Shown: positions 42,343 through 52,528 of the stretch, piece by piece
How positions within the stretch are numbered: the first letter of the stretch is position 1
Layout: every line of letters begins with the position of its first letter
Origin: Duganella sp. BJB476
GTDB lineage: Bacteria > Pseudomonadota > Gammaproteobacteria > Burkholderiales > Burkholderiaceae_D
Reading direction: 5' to 3'
Length of the DNA stretch: 64,000 nucleotides
Assembly: GCF_003416895.1 (NCBI RefSeq)
Contig: NZ_QVIO01000010.1
Coordinates: forward strand, 148,510 to 212,509
Notes under the pieces: model-generated
Told to the model about the DNA's origin: nothing
Seen by the model: only the letters and a program-made list of their open reading frames with translations
The model's database searches: none
Program-made: the position numbers and the translations under genes

Positions 42343-44016
42343 CTATAGGCCTGCGATGAGTGTCAACAGCTCCGGCTCGGGGAGCGGCTTGCTGAATAAA
42401 TAACCTTGATAATACTGACAGCCTTCGGCAATGACAAAGTCGAGCTGCTCCTGCGTCTCCACGCCCTCGGCCAGTACCGACATGTTCAGCGCCTTGCCCA
42501 GCGAGACGATAATGCGGACGATCGCAGCGCCGCTGTCCTCCTTGACCGCGCTCCAGATGAAGGAACGGTCGATCTTCAGCTGGTCCAGCGGCAGCCGGTG
42601 CAGATAGGACAGCGACGAATAGCCGGTGCCGAAATCGTCCAGCGCGAAGCTGACGCCGGCGGCGCGCAGCTGCTGCATCTTCCCTACCGTGCCCTCGACA
42701 TCCTTTAGCAGCAGGCTTTCCGTCAGTTCCAGCCGCAGCCTGTCGGCGCGGGCGCCGGTCTGCGCCAGCACCTCCAGCACATGTTCGACGAAGTCCGGCC
42801 GATGGAATTGCGAAGCGCTGACATTGACCGCAATTTCCATCCCGGCCGTGCGCGCGTCACCGGCCCATTGCGCCAGCCGGCTGCATGCCTCGCGCATCAC
42901 CCAGCGCCCCAACGGCAGGATCAGGTTCGACTCCTCCGCCACCGGGATGAATTCTGCAGGCGGCACCAGGCCGCGCTGCGGATGTCTCCAGCGCACCAGC
43001 GCCTCGGCACCGGCCATGGTTCCATCCATGCGCATCAACGGCTGGTAGTACAGCACGAATTCATCATTGCCCAGTGCACGCCGCATGTCGGTTTCCAGCG
43101 CGGCCCGCGCGCTGACGCGCGCCTGCATCGCCGGATCGAAGAACGAGACGGTGTTGCGTCCCGCCGCCTTGGCCTGGTACATGGCCAGGTCGGCACGTTT
43201 CAGCACATCGTCCACGCCAGCGCAGGCGCCGCTGAAAACCGTGATGCCGATGCTGGGCGTGCTGTGTTGTTCTATCCCCTCGATATCGAACGGCTCGGCG
43301 AACGCGCGAACGATCTTGAGCGCCATGTCCTGCGCCACTCTGGCGACTTCGTTCTCGGTGCTACCCAAATCCTCCAGCAGCACGATGAACTCATCGCCGC
43401 CGAAACGGGCCACCGTATCGCATTCGCGCACTTCGGCGCTCAGGCGGGCTGCGACCAGCTGCAACAGCATGTCGCCCTTGTCGTGGCCGCGCGTGTCGTT
43501 GATGGTCTTGAAGTTATCCAGGTCGATGAACAGCATGGCGCCCAGGTGACCCAGCGACAGCGCATGGCCGGCGCGATCCAGCAGCAGCTGGCGGTTGGGC
43601 AGCCCGGTGAGCTTGTCATAGAACGCCATGCTGTGGATCTGCGCCTCGATGGCCTTGCGCTCGCTGATGTCCCGGAAATAGATCGTCACGCCTTCTTGCG
43701 ACGGATAGGCGCGGATCTCGGTCCACAGATTGAGCGGAGCGTAGTGCTCCTCGAACGCCACGGGGCTGTTGCTCTCCACCGCCTGGTGGTAGGCGCGGTA
43801 GTACGGGCCGTCGACCGCCTCGGGAAATACCGACCATACGTTCTTGCCCATCACATCGAGACGCTGCACTTGCAGCAGCCGTTCCGCATTGCCGTTCATG
43901 TAGCGGACATTCCAACTGCGGTCCAGCATCAGGACCGCATCGGAGATGCTTTCCAGCGTGGCCGTCAGGCAGGCTGTCTCCAGCGCCGTCGCGAGAGATT
44001 GGGGTGGTTCTTGCAT
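42343..44016 (-). CDS. PAS-GGDEF-EAL bifunctional c-di-GMP signalling protein
   Basis: 557 residues from ATG at 44016 (MQEPPQSLATALETACLTAT); the long upstream open frame is a shadow. The PAS domain covers residues 15-130 (DRSWNVRYMNGNAERLLQVQ, GVTIYFRDISERKA). The GGDEF domain covers 145-300 with intact catalytic ARFGGDEFIVLL. The EAL domain covers 315-555 with EALVRW, DDFGTGYSSLSYL and KIDRSF, all the usual metal and catalytic residues. Both activities may be possible, with the PAS domain choosing. No transmembrane segment is seen, so cytoplasmic. Confidence 0.94.
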   Translation of the reverse strand: MQEPPQSLATALETACLTATLESISDAVLMLDRSWNVRYMNGNAERLLQVQRLDVMGKNVWSVFPEAVDGPYYRAYHQAVESNSPVAFEEHYAPLNLWTEIRAYPSQEGVTIYFRDISERKAIEAQIHSMAFYDKLTGLPNRQLLLDRAGHALSLGHLGAMLFIDLDNFKTINDTRGHDKGDMLLQLVAARLSAEVRECDTVARFGGDEFIVLLEDLGSTENEVARVAQDMALKIVRAFAEPFDIEGIEQHSTPSIGITVFSGACAGVDDVLKRADLAMYQAKAAGRNTVSFFDPAMQARVSARAALETDMRRALGNDEFVLYYQPLMRMDGTMAGAEALVRWRHPQRGLVPPAEFIPVAEESNLILPLGRWVMREACSRLAQWAGDARTAGMEIAVNVSASQFHRPDFVEHVLEVLAQTGARADRLRLELTESLLLKDVEGTVGKMQQLRAAGVSFALDDFGTGYSSLSYLHRLPLDQLKIDRSFIWSAVKEDSGAAIVRIIVSLGKALNMSVLAEGVETQEQLDFVIAEGCQYYQGYLFSKPLPEPELLTLIAGL

Positions 44017-44099
44017 GTTGAAAGCCGGGAGAGCCCTGATCCGTTCTTGTGGCCTGGGTAGGCCACTACGGGTCAGTATGCCCTCCGGCCGGGCGGCGG

Positions 44100-45335
44100 T
44101 CAAACGATACGGGCGCGCTCCAGCATTGCATGCAACAGAACGTTGCAGCCTGCTTCCAGGTGTTCGGACTTGGCGTCCTCGATTTCGTTGTGGCTGATGC
44201 CATCCTTGCAAGGGACGAAGATCATGCCGGCAGGCGCCAGCCGCGCGGCGTAAATCGCATCGTGGCCCGCGCCGGAAACGACGTCCATCGTCGAATATCC
44301 CAGCTTGGCGGTGGCGTTGCGCACCGCGTCCACGCACTCCGGGTGGAACGAGCATGGCGGGTAGTAGGACACGCGCTCGATCGAAATCTTCAAGCCGGTT
44401 TCGCTGCGGGTCTTGTCGATAAAAGCCAACATCTCTTCGTGCATGGTGTTGAGCAGTTCATCGTTCACGTTGCGCAGGTCGATGCTGAACTTGACCTCAC
44501 CGGGTATCACGTTGCGGCTGTTCGGGAATACCTGCACCATGCCTACCGTGCCGCGACCGTATGGTGGGTAGCGGTTGGCGATGGCGACTACTTCCTGCAT
44601 GATCCGGGTCGACACTTGCAGCGCATCCTTGCGCAGGCCCATCGGCGTTGGGCCGGCGTGGGCTTCCATGCCGGTCACCACGCAGTCGTACCAGGACAGG
44701 CCCATCACCGCCGGAACCACGCCGATCACCTTGTCGGCGTCCTCCAGCACCGGGCCTTGTTCGATATGGGTTTCGAAGTAGGCGCCGATGGGATGGTCGC
44801 CAGGCACCTGATCGCCCTTGTAGCCGATGCGTGCCAGTTCCTCGCCGACGGTCTTGCCTTCGGTGTCCTTGGCGGCGTAGGCCGTCTCCAGGCTGAAGGC
44901 GCCGCAGAACACGCCGGAGCCCATCATCACCGGCACGAAGCGCGAGCCTTCTTCATTGGTCCAGAAGGCGACTTCGATCGGCGCTTCGGTCTTGATCTTC
45001 AAATCGTTCAGCGTGCGCACCACTTCCAGGCCGGCCAGCACGCCGTAGTTGCCGTCGAATTTACCGCCGGTGGGCTGGGTGTCGATATGGCTGCCGGTCA
45101 TCACCGGCGGCAGCGCGTTGTTGGTGCCGTCGCGGCGCATGAAGACATTGCCGATCTGGTCGACCGTGACCGACATGCCGGCCTGCTTGCCCCAACCTAC
45201 AACGAGGTCGCGGCCTTGCTTATCCAGGTCCGTCAGGGCCAGTCGCTTGACGCCGCCCTTGGCGGTGGCGCCTATCTGTGCCAGTTCCATCAGCGCCGCC
45301 CACAGGCGGTCGCCATTGATGCGCATTTCGCTCAT
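44100..45335 (-). CDS. Beta-ureidopropionase / N-carbamoyl-beta-alanine amidohydrolase (M20, PydC)
   Basis: 411 residues. Zn-dependent hydantoinase/carbamoylase family with TGSHIDTQPTGGKFDGNYG, TNEEGSRF and FETHIEQGP ligands and late GAGHDAIYAARL. It hydrolyses N-carbamoyl-beta-alanine to beta-alanine, CO2 and ammonia, the third step of reductive pyrimidine breakdown. It lies 18 bases after hydA and is the last gene of the pyrimidine operon, so its identity rests on both family and position. The paralogous AllC half of the uraD fusion at 33.5 kb differs in the acidic pocket segments. Confidence 0.92.
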   Translation of the reverse strand: MSEMRINGDRLWAALMELAQIGATAKGGVKRLALTDLDKQGRDLVVGWGKQAGMSVTVDQIGNVFMRRDGTNNALPPVMTGSHIDTQPTGGKFDGNYGVLAGLEVVRTLNDLKIKTEAPIEVAFWTNEEGSRFVPVMMGSGVFCGAFSLETAYAAKDTEGKTVGEELARIGYKGDQVPGDHPIGAYFETHIEQGPVLEDADKVIGVVPAVMGLSWYDCVVTGMEAHAGPTPMGLRKDALQVSTRIMQEVVAIANRYPPYGRGTVGMVQVFPNSRNVIPGEVKFSIDLRNVNDELLNTMHEEMLAFIDKTRSETGLKISIERVSYYPPCSFHPECVDAVRNATAKLGYSTMDVVSGAGHDAIYAARLAPAGMIFVPCKDGISHNEIEDAKSEHLEAGCNVLLHAMLERARIV

Positions 45336-45353
45336 TACCTTGCTCCTATTTGA

Positions 45354-46748
45354 TTAGCGCGCCGACGTCGGCTTGAACGACGGACGGTCGATATGGCGGC
45401 CCGCGCCCTCCACGGCCATCAGCACGCCGCGATGGAACACGACGTTACCTGCGGCCAGCGTGGTGCTCGGGATGCCGCGCACGGTGCGGCCTTCGAATAC
45501 ATTGAAGCCGCCCTTGGCGAACTGCGTCAGCGACGAAATGGTGCGGCTGCCTTCCGGGTCCCAGACCACGATGTCGGCATCGGCGCCGACGGCGATCACG
45601 CCCTTGCGCGGATACATATTGAAAATCTGCGCGGCGTTGGTCGACGTCACCTTGACGAACTCCGAAGGCGTCAGCAAACCGCTGTTGACGCCAGCGTCCC
45701 ACACCACGGACATGCGGTCTTCCACGCCGCCGCAGCCGTTCGGGATCTTGGTGAAGTCGTCCTTGCCGGCGGCCTTCTGCTCGGCGCAGAACGTGCAGTG
45801 GTCGGTCGCGGTAGTGTGCAGGTTGCCGCCTTGCAGACCATGCCACAACGCGGCCTGGTGATGCTTGCTGCGGAACGGAGGGCTCATCACATGGCCCGCC
45901 GCGAAGTCCAGGTCCTCGCTCTGGTACACGCTGTCATCGATGACCAGGTGGCCCGCCAGCGCCTCGCCGTACACGCGCTGGCCGTTGGCGCGGGCGCGCG
46001 TGATGGCGTCCAGCGATTCGGCGCAGGAGACGTGCACGATATACACCGGCGTGTTGAGCACATTGGCGATCGCGATGGCGCGGTTGGCCGCTTCCGCCTC
46101 CACTGCCGGTGGACGCGACAGCGGATGCGCGCTCGGTCCGGTCATGCCCTTCTTCAGCAGGTCCTGCTGCAACTGATAAACCAGCTCGCCGTTCTCGGCG
46201 TGCACGGTCGGAATCGCGCCCAGCTCCAGCGAGCGGCGGAAGCTTTTCACCAAGGTCTCGTCGTCGGCCATGATGGCGTTCTTGTACGCCATGAAGTGCT
46301 TGAAGCTGTTGACGCCATGATCGCGCACCAGGATGCCCATGTCGCGGTGCACCGTCTCGTCCCACCACGTGATCGCCACGTGGAAGGTGTAGTCGCCGGC
46401 GGCCTTCTGCGCCCAGCCGCGCCATTGGTGATAAGCCTCAATCAGGTTCTGCTTCGGCGCCGGTATCACGAAATCCATGATGGTGGTGGTGCCGCCGGCC
46501 AGGCCGGCCGCCGTGCCGGTGTAGAAATCGTCCTGCGTGACGGTGCCCATGAAGGGCAGGTTCATATGGGTGTGGGTATCTATCCCGCCCGGCATCACGT
46601 ACTGGCCGCTGGCGTCGATCACCTTGGCGGACGCCGGCGCATCCAGGTTGTCGCCGACGGCGACGATCTTGTCGCCGTAGCAGAGCACATCGGCACGAAA
46701 AGCCCGGTCGGCATTGACGACAGTGCCGCCACGGATGATAGTTGTCAT
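45354..46748 (-). CDS. hydA: Dihydropyrimidinase
   Basis: 464 residues from ATG at 46748, chosen because AGGAG lies six bases upstream; the ATG at 46754 abuts it. Amidohydrolase fold with zinc ligands GIDTHTHMNLPF, the carboxylated lysine (HFMAYKNAIM) and histidines in NGELVYQ and IVHVSCAESL. Ends AGRHIDRPSFKPTSAR. It opens dihydrouracil or dihydrothymine to N-carbamoyl-beta-amino acid, step two of the pathway. Between the transporter and pydC genes. Confidence 0.95.
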   Translation of the reverse strand: MTTIIRGGTVVNADRAFRADVLCYGDKIVAVGDNLDAPASAKVIDASGQYVMPGGIDTHTHMNLPFMGTVTQDDFYTGTAAGLAGGTTTIMDFVIPAPKQNLIEAYHQWRGWAQKAAGDYTFHVAITWWDETVHRDMGILVRDHGVNSFKHFMAYKNAIMADDETLVKSFRRSLELGAIPTVHAENGELVYQLQQDLLKKGMTGPSAHPLSRPPAVEAEAANRAIAIANVLNTPVYIVHVSCAESLDAITRARANGQRVYGEALAGHLVIDDSVYQSEDLDFAAGHVMSPPFRSKHHQAALWHGLQGGNLHTTATDHCTFCAEQKAAGKDDFTKIPNGCGGVEDRMSVVWDAGVNSGLLTPSEFVKVTSTNAAQIFNMYPRKGVIAVGADADIVVWDPEGSRTISSLTQFAKGGFNVFEGRTVRGIPSTTLAAGNVVFHRGVLMAVEGAGRHIDRPSFKPTSAR

Positions 46749-46767
46749 GGACATCTCCTGAATCTCT

Positions 46768-48249
46768 CTAGGGGTGAGCAGCCCGGATCGCGGGCACCGC
46801 TTTGCCCTTCATCATAACCCCATACACTAGCGCGGAAATAGCGATTCCCACAAACCAGGCATAGGTATAAATCGTTTTAAAGACGGGCGCCACATCGGGG
46901 AAGGACGCCGGGAAAGCGGCATTGAGAAAGCCTGGGATATTCGGCACCACGCCGACCACAAACGCCACCAGCGCGGCCGTGTTCCAGCCGTTGCCATATG
47001 AGTACTGGCCGTCTTCACGATACAGTTCGCCGACATTCAATTCGGTCTTGCGCACCATGTAGTAGTCGACGATCAGGATGCCGGCGATAGGCCCCAGCAG
47101 CGCCGAGTAACCGATCAGCCAGGTGAAGATATAGCCTTGCGTGGATTCGAGTATTTTCCATGGCATCATCAGGATCGCGATGCCGGCAGTGATGTAGCCG
47201 CCCACCTTGTACGAGATCTGCTTTGGCGCCAGCGACGAAAAATCGTAGGCCGGACCGACCAGGTTGGCCGCCAGGTTGACGGACACCGTATCGATCAGCA
47301 GGATCAGCAGCGCGATCAGCACGGCGGCGCCGGTCATGCGGCTGGCCAGGTCGACCGGATCCCAGATCGCCTTGCCGTACAAGACCACGGTGGCCGAGGT
47401 GACGATCACCGCCATCATCGCCAACAAGCCCATAGGCACCGGCAGGCCGACCGACTGGCCCAGCACCTGGTCGCGCTGCGATTTGGCGAAGCGCGTGAAG
47501 TCGGGAATATTCAGCGCCAGCGTGGCCCAGAAGCCGACCATCGCCGTCAGCGAAGGCCAGAACACGGACCAGAACTGGCCGGCCTTCTTGCCGCCCGCGA
47601 CAAATTGCGAAGGCGCCGACAGCAGGTCGCCGAAGCCGCCGGCCTTGTTGTAGACCCAGCCAAGCAGCACGAAACAAATCAGGATCTTGAGCGGCGCGGT
47701 ATAGGTTTCCAGTTTGCGGATCGCGTCCATGCCGTGCACGATGTACCAGAACTGGATGCCCCAGAAAGCCAGGAAGCACAGCAGCTGTCCGCCGTTGATG
47801 CCGAGGCCCGCAATCTTGTCGCCGCCGATGTCGCCGCCCAGCATCACGCCGAGCAGCGTGTAGATCATCTGGCCGCCGAACCAGGTCTGGATGCCATACC
47901 AGCCGCAGGCGACGATGGCGCGCATCAGCGCAGGCAAGCGCGCGCCGGCGGTGCCGAACGACGAGCGGGCCAGCACCGCATACGGAATGCCGTACTTGGT
48001 ACCGGCATGGCCGATCAACAGCATCGGCAGCAGAACAATAGCGTTCGCAAGGAACACCGTCAGCACGGCCTGGTAGCCGGACATGCCGCCTTCAATCAAA
48101 CTGGCGGACAGCGTGTAGGCCGGTATGCACATCACCATGCCGACCCACAGTGCGGCGAAGTGATACCAGCGCCAGGTGCGTTGCGCCGCCGTTGTCGGGG
48201 CCAGGTCTTCGTTCCAGAGTTGCGTGCTGCCAGAGAGTTCTTTGCTCAC
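46768..48249 (-). CDS. NCS1-family nucleobase transporter
   Basis: 493 residues, about 12 transmembrane helices. NCS1 signature region WRWYHFAALWVGMVMCIPAY, then YGIPYAVLARSSFGTAGARL, ACGWYGIQTWFGGQMIY and AGILIVDYYMVRK. The family imports uracil, allantoin, hydantoin or cytosine with Na+ or H+. Its place in the operon argues for uracil, thymine or dihydropyrimidines, as for PydP-like or RutG-like partners. Substrate not proven by sequence. 19 bases upstream of hydA. Confidence 0.92.
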   Translation of the reverse strand: MSKELSGSTQLWNEDLAPTTAAQRTWRWYHFAALWVGMVMCIPAYTLSASLIEGGMSGYQAVLTVFLANAIVLLPMLLIGHAGTKYGIPYAVLARSSFGTAGARLPALMRAIVACGWYGIQTWFGGQMIYTLLGVMLGGDIGGDKIAGLGINGGQLLCFLAFWGIQFWYIVHGMDAIRKLETYTAPLKILICFVLLGWVYNKAGGFGDLLSAPSQFVAGGKKAGQFWSVFWPSLTAMVGFWATLALNIPDFTRFAKSQRDQVLGQSVGLPVPMGLLAMMAVIVTSATVVLYGKAIWDPVDLASRMTGAAVLIALLILLIDTVSVNLAANLVGPAYDFSSLAPKQISYKVGGYITAGIAILMMPWKILESTQGYIFTWLIGYSALLGPIAGILIVDYYMVRKTELNVGELYREDGQYSYGNGWNTAALVAFVVGVVPNIPGFLNAAFPASFPDVAPVFKTIYTYAWFVGIAISALVYGVMMKGKAVPAIRAAHP

Positions 48250-48309
48250 GGGGCTTTCTCCAAAGGTTGATGATCCTTCTATCGCTGCAAGTTCCGTACC
48301 TTATACCGT

Positions 48310-49605
48310 TTATACTGTTTCCGTCACCTTGATGTTCTCCGCGCGCGGGTTGCGCGGGTCCTGCGTCCAGTTCATGTATGGCTTGCCTGTATTCTGCGGC
48401 ACCATCGTGATGCAGCCCTGCACCGGGCAGGTGATTTCGCACAGGTTGCAGCCCACGCATTCTTCCTTGATTACTTCATACGTGCGCACACCGCTGGCCG
48501 CGTCGATGAGTTGCGCGATCGACTGGTGCGACGTGTCTTCGCACGCCACATAGCAGCGGCCGCACTTGATGCAGTCATCCTGGTTGATCTGCGCGATCAC
48601 CTGGTAGTTCATGTCCAGGTATTTCCAGTCCGTCGTATTCGGCACAGCCTTGCCGACGAATTCACTGATGCTCTTGTAGCCCTTCTCGTCCATCCAGCGC
48701 GACAGGCCGTCCTTCATCTCTTCAACGATGCGGAAGCCATGCAGCATGGCGGCGGTACAAACCTGCACGCAGCCCGAACCCAGTGCCATGAACTCCGCCG
48801 CATCGCGCCAGTTGCCGATGCCGCCGATGCCGGAGATCGGCAAGCCCTTGGTCTGCGGATCGCGCGCGATCTCGGCGACCATGTTCAGCGCGATCGGCTT
48901 GACGGCCGAACCGCAGTAGCCGCCGTGCGTGCTGGCGCCGCCCACGATCGGGAAAGCCACCATCTGATCCAGGTCCAGATGCGTGATCGAGTTGATGGTG
49001 TTGATCAGCGAGACCGCATCGGCGCCGCCGGCCTTGGCGGCGCGCGCCGGTGCGCGCACGTCGGTGATGTTGGGTGTCAGCTTGACGATGACCGGCAGCT
49101 TGGAGTGCGTCTTGCACCAGCGCGTGACCATCTCCACGTATTCGGGAACCTGGCCGACGGCCGCGCCCATGCCGCGCTCCGGCATGCCGTGCGGGCAGCC
49201 GAAGTTAAGTTCAATGCCGTCGGCGCCGGTGGCTTCCACCAGCGGCAGGATATCGGCCCACAGTTTCTCTTCGCACGGCAGCATCAGCGAGACGATGATG
49301 ACGCGGTCCGGCCAATCCTTCTTCACCTGCGTGATCTCTTGCAGATTGATTTCCAGCGAACGGTCGGTAATCAGCTCGATGTTGTTGAAGCCGAGGACTT
49401 CGCGGTTCTTGCCGTAGTGCGCCGAGTAGCGCGACGATACGTTGACTGCGGCCGGATCTTCACCCAGCGTCTTCCACACGACGCCGCCCCAACCCGCCTC
49501 GAATGCGCGCACCACGTTGTAGGCCTTGTCGGTCGGCGGCGCGGAGGCCAGCCAGAACGGATTGATGGACTTGATGCCGCAGAATTCTATGCTCAGGTCA
49601 GCCAT
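48310..49605 (-). CDS. preA: NAD-dependent dihydropyrimidine dehydrogenase subunit PreA
   Basis: 431 residues. The FMN-binding TIM barrel covers residues 1-330 (LSIEFCGIKSINPFWLASAP, NFGCPHGMPERGMGAAVGQV, catalytic-loop Cys in NFGCPHG, ISGIGGIGNWRDAAEFMALG). The C-terminal ferredoxin part has two 4Fe-4S motifs (DDCIKCGRCYVACED and CVGCNLCEITCPVQGC). With PreT it reduces uracil or thymine to dihydropyrimidine with NADH, step one. Shares one base with preT, so translation is coupled. Confidence 0.96.
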   Translation of the reverse strand: MADLSIEFCGIKSINPFWLASAPPTDKAYNVVRAFEAGWGGVVWKTLGEDPAAVNVSSRYSAHYGKNREVLGFNNIELITDRSLEINLQEITQVKKDWPDRVIIVSLMLPCEEKLWADILPLVEATGADGIELNFGCPHGMPERGMGAAVGQVPEYVEMVTRWCKTHSKLPVIVKLTPNITDVRAPARAAKAGGADAVSLINTINSITHLDLDQMVAFPIVGGASTHGGYCGSAVKPIALNMVAEIARDPQTKGLPISGIGGIGNWRDAAEFMALGSGCVQVCTAAMLHGFRIVEEMKDGLSRWMDEKGYKSISEFVGKAVPNTTDWKYLDMNYQVIAQINQDDCIKCGRCYVACEDTSHQSIAQLIDAASGVRTYEVIKEECVGCNLCEITCPVQGCITMVPQNTGKPYMNWTQDPRNPRAENIKVTETV

Positions 49606-50975
49606 TATGCAGCCTCCTTCATACCGTTGATGTCTTGATGAATGGCGTGTGCCGCCAGTTTTCCGTGCTGTACCGCCTGCACGGTCAGGTCCTGTCCGGG
49701 CGCCACACAGTCGCCGCCGGCGTAGATGCGCGGCAGGACTGTACGGAACTGATCATCGACGTGGATTTTGTCACCGTCGCGTTTCAGCGTTTTCGCCAGT
49801 GGATCACTGATGCTCTTTTCGTCCATGCTCTGGCCGATGGCTTTGAAGATCGCGTCGGCCGCGATCTCGAAAGTCTCACCGGTGCCAGCCAGACGGCCGT
49901 TGGTGATTGCGGTTTTCTCGAAGCGCATGCCGCGCACGCGGCCCGCTTCGTCCAGCAGCACTTGCTGCGGCTGGGCCCAGGTGCGCATGCGGACCTGGTT
50001 TTCTTTCGCAATGTGTTGTTCGTGTTCGGTGGCGCTCATCGCGTCGAAGCCGCGGCGGTACACCAGCGTGACTTCTTCCGCGCCGAGGCGCTGGATCTGC
50101 ACCGCCATATCGATCGCGGTATTGCCCGCGCCGATGACGATGGCGCGCGCAGGCAGCGGCAGCTTGCTCAGGTCATCGGCCTGGCGCAGCGCGGCGATGT
50201 AGTCGACGGCGGCCAGCAGGCCGGGAGCGTCTTCGCCGGTCAGGCCCAGCTGCTTGCTGGCGCCCAGGCCCAGGCCGAGGAACACGGCGCTGTATTGTGC
50301 GTACAGGTCTTTCAGCTGCAAGTTGCCGCCCAGCGTCTGGCCATGCTTGATTTCGATACCGCCGATTTGCAGCAGGAAGTCGACTTCCTTCTGCGCGAAG
50401 TTATCGGTCAGTTTGTACTTGGCGATGCCGTATTCATTCAGGCCGCCGGATTTTTCTTTCGCTTCGTAGATCACCACGTCGTTGCCCAGCATCGCCAGGC
50501 GGTGCGCGCACGACAGGCCTGCGGGACCTGCGCCGACCACGGCGATCTTCTTGCCGGTCGATGCGGCGCGCGCGAATGGATGCTCGGTGATCGTCATGTT
50601 GTCGATGGCATAGCGCTGCAACAGGCCGATCTTCACCGGCTGGCCTTCGGCATCGTGATTGCGCACGCAGGCGTCTTCGCACAGGATCTCGGTCGGACAG
50701 ACGCGCGAGCAGCTGCCACCCAGGATGTTCTGCTTGAGGATGCCGACGGCGGCGCCGTTGATGTTCTCGTCGTGGATATTGCGGATGAAACTGGCGACGT
50801 CGATTTCGGACGGGCAGATGCGCGTGCACGGCGCATCGTAGCAATACAGGCAGCGCGAACTTTCGATCGCGGCCTGGCGCGCGTTCAGCGCGGGTGCCAG
50901 GTCAGTGAAGTGTTCCGCCAGTGTGGCATTGGCTTCCTTCGGCTGGGGCATGTATTTGAGAGATTCGATCATCAT
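49605..50975 (-). CDS. preT: NAD-dependent dihydropyrimidine dehydrogenase subunit PreT
   Basis: 456 residues, GltD-like flavoprotein. N-terminal 4Fe-4S cysteines in CLYCYDAPCTRICPSEIDV and GGSCSRVCPTEILCEDACV. FAD site IAVVGAGPAGLSCAHRLA, NADH site IVIGAGNTAIDMAVQI, and GGDCVAPGQDLTVQAVQHGK at the end. Passes electrons from NADH to PreA. Two adjacent ATG codons start it (50975, 50972). It sits 28 bases after mmsA. Confidence 0.95.
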   Translation of the reverse strand: MMIESLKYMPQPKEANATLAEHFTDLAPALNARQAAIESSRCLYCYDAPCTRICPSEIDVASFIRNIHDENINGAAVGILKQNILGGSCSRVCPTEILCEDACVRNHDAEGQPVKIGLLQRYAIDNMTITEHPFARAASTGKKIAVVGAGPAGLSCAHRLAMLGNDVVIYEAKEKSGGLNEYGIAKYKLTDNFAQKEVDFLLQIGGIEIKHGQTLGGNLQLKDLYAQYSAVFLGLGLGASKQLGLTGEDAPGLLAAVDYIAALRQADDLSKLPLPARAIVIGAGNTAIDMAVQIQRLGAEEVTLVYRRGFDAMSATEHEQHIAKENQVRMRTWAQPQQVLLDEAGRVRGMRFEKTAITNGRLAGTGETFEIAADAIFKAIGQSMDEKSISDPLAKTLKRDGDKIHVDDQFRTVLPRIYAGGDCVAPGQDLTVQAVQHGKLAAHAIHQDINGMKEAA

Positions 50976-51003
50976 ACGATTTCCTGGCTAGACGTGGTGG
51001 CGA

Positions 51004-52506
51004 TTACTTCATCTGTGGGAATGCAAATTCTGCGCCAGCGCTTGCGGTATTCGGCCAGCGCTGCATCACTGCCTTGTGGCGCGTGTAGAAACGCACGCCT
51101 TCGGGACCATATGCGTGATGGTCGCCGAACAGGCTGCGCTTCCATCCGCCGAAACTGTTGAAGGCCATCGGCACCGGCAGCGGCACGTTCACGCCCACCA
51201 TGCCGACCTGGATCTGGCGCACGAACTCGCGCGCCACGCCGCCGTCGCGCGTGTAGATCGCCACACCGTTGCCGTACTCGTTACGGTTGATCAGCTCCAC
51301 CGCGCTGCCCACGTCCGGCGAACGCAGCATGCACAGCACGGGGCCGAAAATCTCTTCCTTGTAAATCGTCATATCCGGCGTGACGTGATCGAACAAAGTG
51401 CCGCCGACGAAGAAGCCGTTCTCGCGTCCCGCTACAACGTGGTTGCGTCCATCGACCACCAGTTTCGCGCCCTGCTCCACGCCCTCGCCAATCAGGCGCT
51501 CTATACGCTGCTTGGCCGCGCTTGAAACGACAGGCCCCATTTCGGCGTCCGACGCCATACCATCGCGCACTTTCAGTGCAGCGGTGCGCTTTGCCAGTGC
51601 GTCGACGATCTTGTCGCCCGCATCGCCAACCGCCACCACCACGGAGATCGCCATGCAGCGCTCACCGGCCGAACCGTAGGCCGCGCCCATCAGCGCATCG
51701 ACCGTCATCTCCATGTCCGCATCCGGCATGACGACCATGTGGTTCTTCGCGCCGCCCAAGGCCTGCACGCGCTTGCCCGCAGCGCAGCCGCGCGAGTAGA
51801 TGTATTCGGCGATCGGCGTCGAGCCGACGAAGCTCACCGCCTGCACCACCGGATGATCGAGCAGCGCATCGACAGTCACCTTGTCGCCCTGGATGACGTT
51901 GAACACGCCATCAGGCAAACCAGCTTCCTTCAGCAGCCGCGCATGCAGCAGCGACGGCGATGGATCGCGTTCGGAAGGCTTGAGAATAAAGGTGTTCCCG
52001 CATGCCAGCGCAACCGGGAACATCCACATCGGCACCATCACCGGGAAGTTGAACGGCGTGATGCCGGCCACCACACCCAGCGCCTGGCGCATCGACCAGG
52101 CGTCGATGCCGCGCGAGATCTGGTCGGTGAATTCGCCCTTCAGCAGCTGCGGAATGCCGACCGCGAACTCCACCATCTCGATGCCGCGCGCCACTTCGCC
52201 TTGCGCATCGGCGAAGGTCTTGCCGTGTTCACGCGTCAGCATCGCCGCGAATTCGTCGGTGTGCTGCTGGCACAGTTGCAGGTATTTGAAGAGAACACGG
52301 GCGCGCGTCAGCGGCGGCGTGGCGGACCACGCCGGAAAGGCTTTTTCCGCTGCGCGCACGGCGGCATCGACTTCTTCCGTCGTACCCAGGGCGACCCTGG
52401 CCACCGGTTCGCCCAGCGCGGGATTGAATACGTCCGCATAGCGGCCGCTTTGCGTATCGACTTTTACGCCGTTGATGAAATGGGTGATGGTATCCAGGTT
52501 GCTCAT
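51004..52506 (-). CDS. mmsA: CoA-acylating (methyl)malonate-semialdehyde dehydrogenase
   Basis: 500 residues of the aldehyde dehydrogenase superfamily. It shows PFNFPVMVPMWMFPVALACG, FILKPSERDPSP, and the MmsA-type catalytic site YGSAGERCMAISVVV with Cys near 285. It turns malonate semialdehyde into acetyl-CoA, and methylmalonate semialdehyde into propionyl-CoA, with NAD and CoA. In this operon it disposes of the product of the transaminase. 22 bases after the alanine dehydrogenase gene. Valine or inositol breakdown are other uses of the family, but the setting points to pyrimidines. Confidence 0.93.
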   Translation of the reverse strand: MSNLDTITHFINGVKVDTQSGRYADVFNPALGEPVARVALGTTEEVDAAVRAAEKAFPAWSATPPLTRARVLFKYLQLCQQHTDEFAAMLTREHGKTFADAQGEVARGIEMVEFAVGIPQLLKGEFTDQISRGIDAWSMRQALGVVAGITPFNFPVMVPMWMFPVALACGNTFILKPSERDPSPSLLHARLLKEAGLPDGVFNVIQGDKVTVDALLDHPVVQAVSFVGSTPIAEYIYSRGCAAGKRVQALGGAKNHMVVMPDADMEMTVDALMGAAYGSAGERCMAISVVVAVGDAGDKIVDALAKRTAALKVRDGMASDAEMGPVVSSAAKQRIERLIGEGVEQGAKLVVDGRNHVVAGRENGFFVGGTLFDHVTPDMTIYKEEIFGPVLCMLRSPDVGSAVELINRNEYGNGVAIYTRDGGVAREFVRQIQVGMVGVNVPLPVPMAFNSFGGWKRSLFGDHHAYGPEGVRFYTRHKAVMQRWPNTASAGAEFAFPQMK

Positions 52507-52528
52507 GATGTTCTTTCTAGTTTCGGCA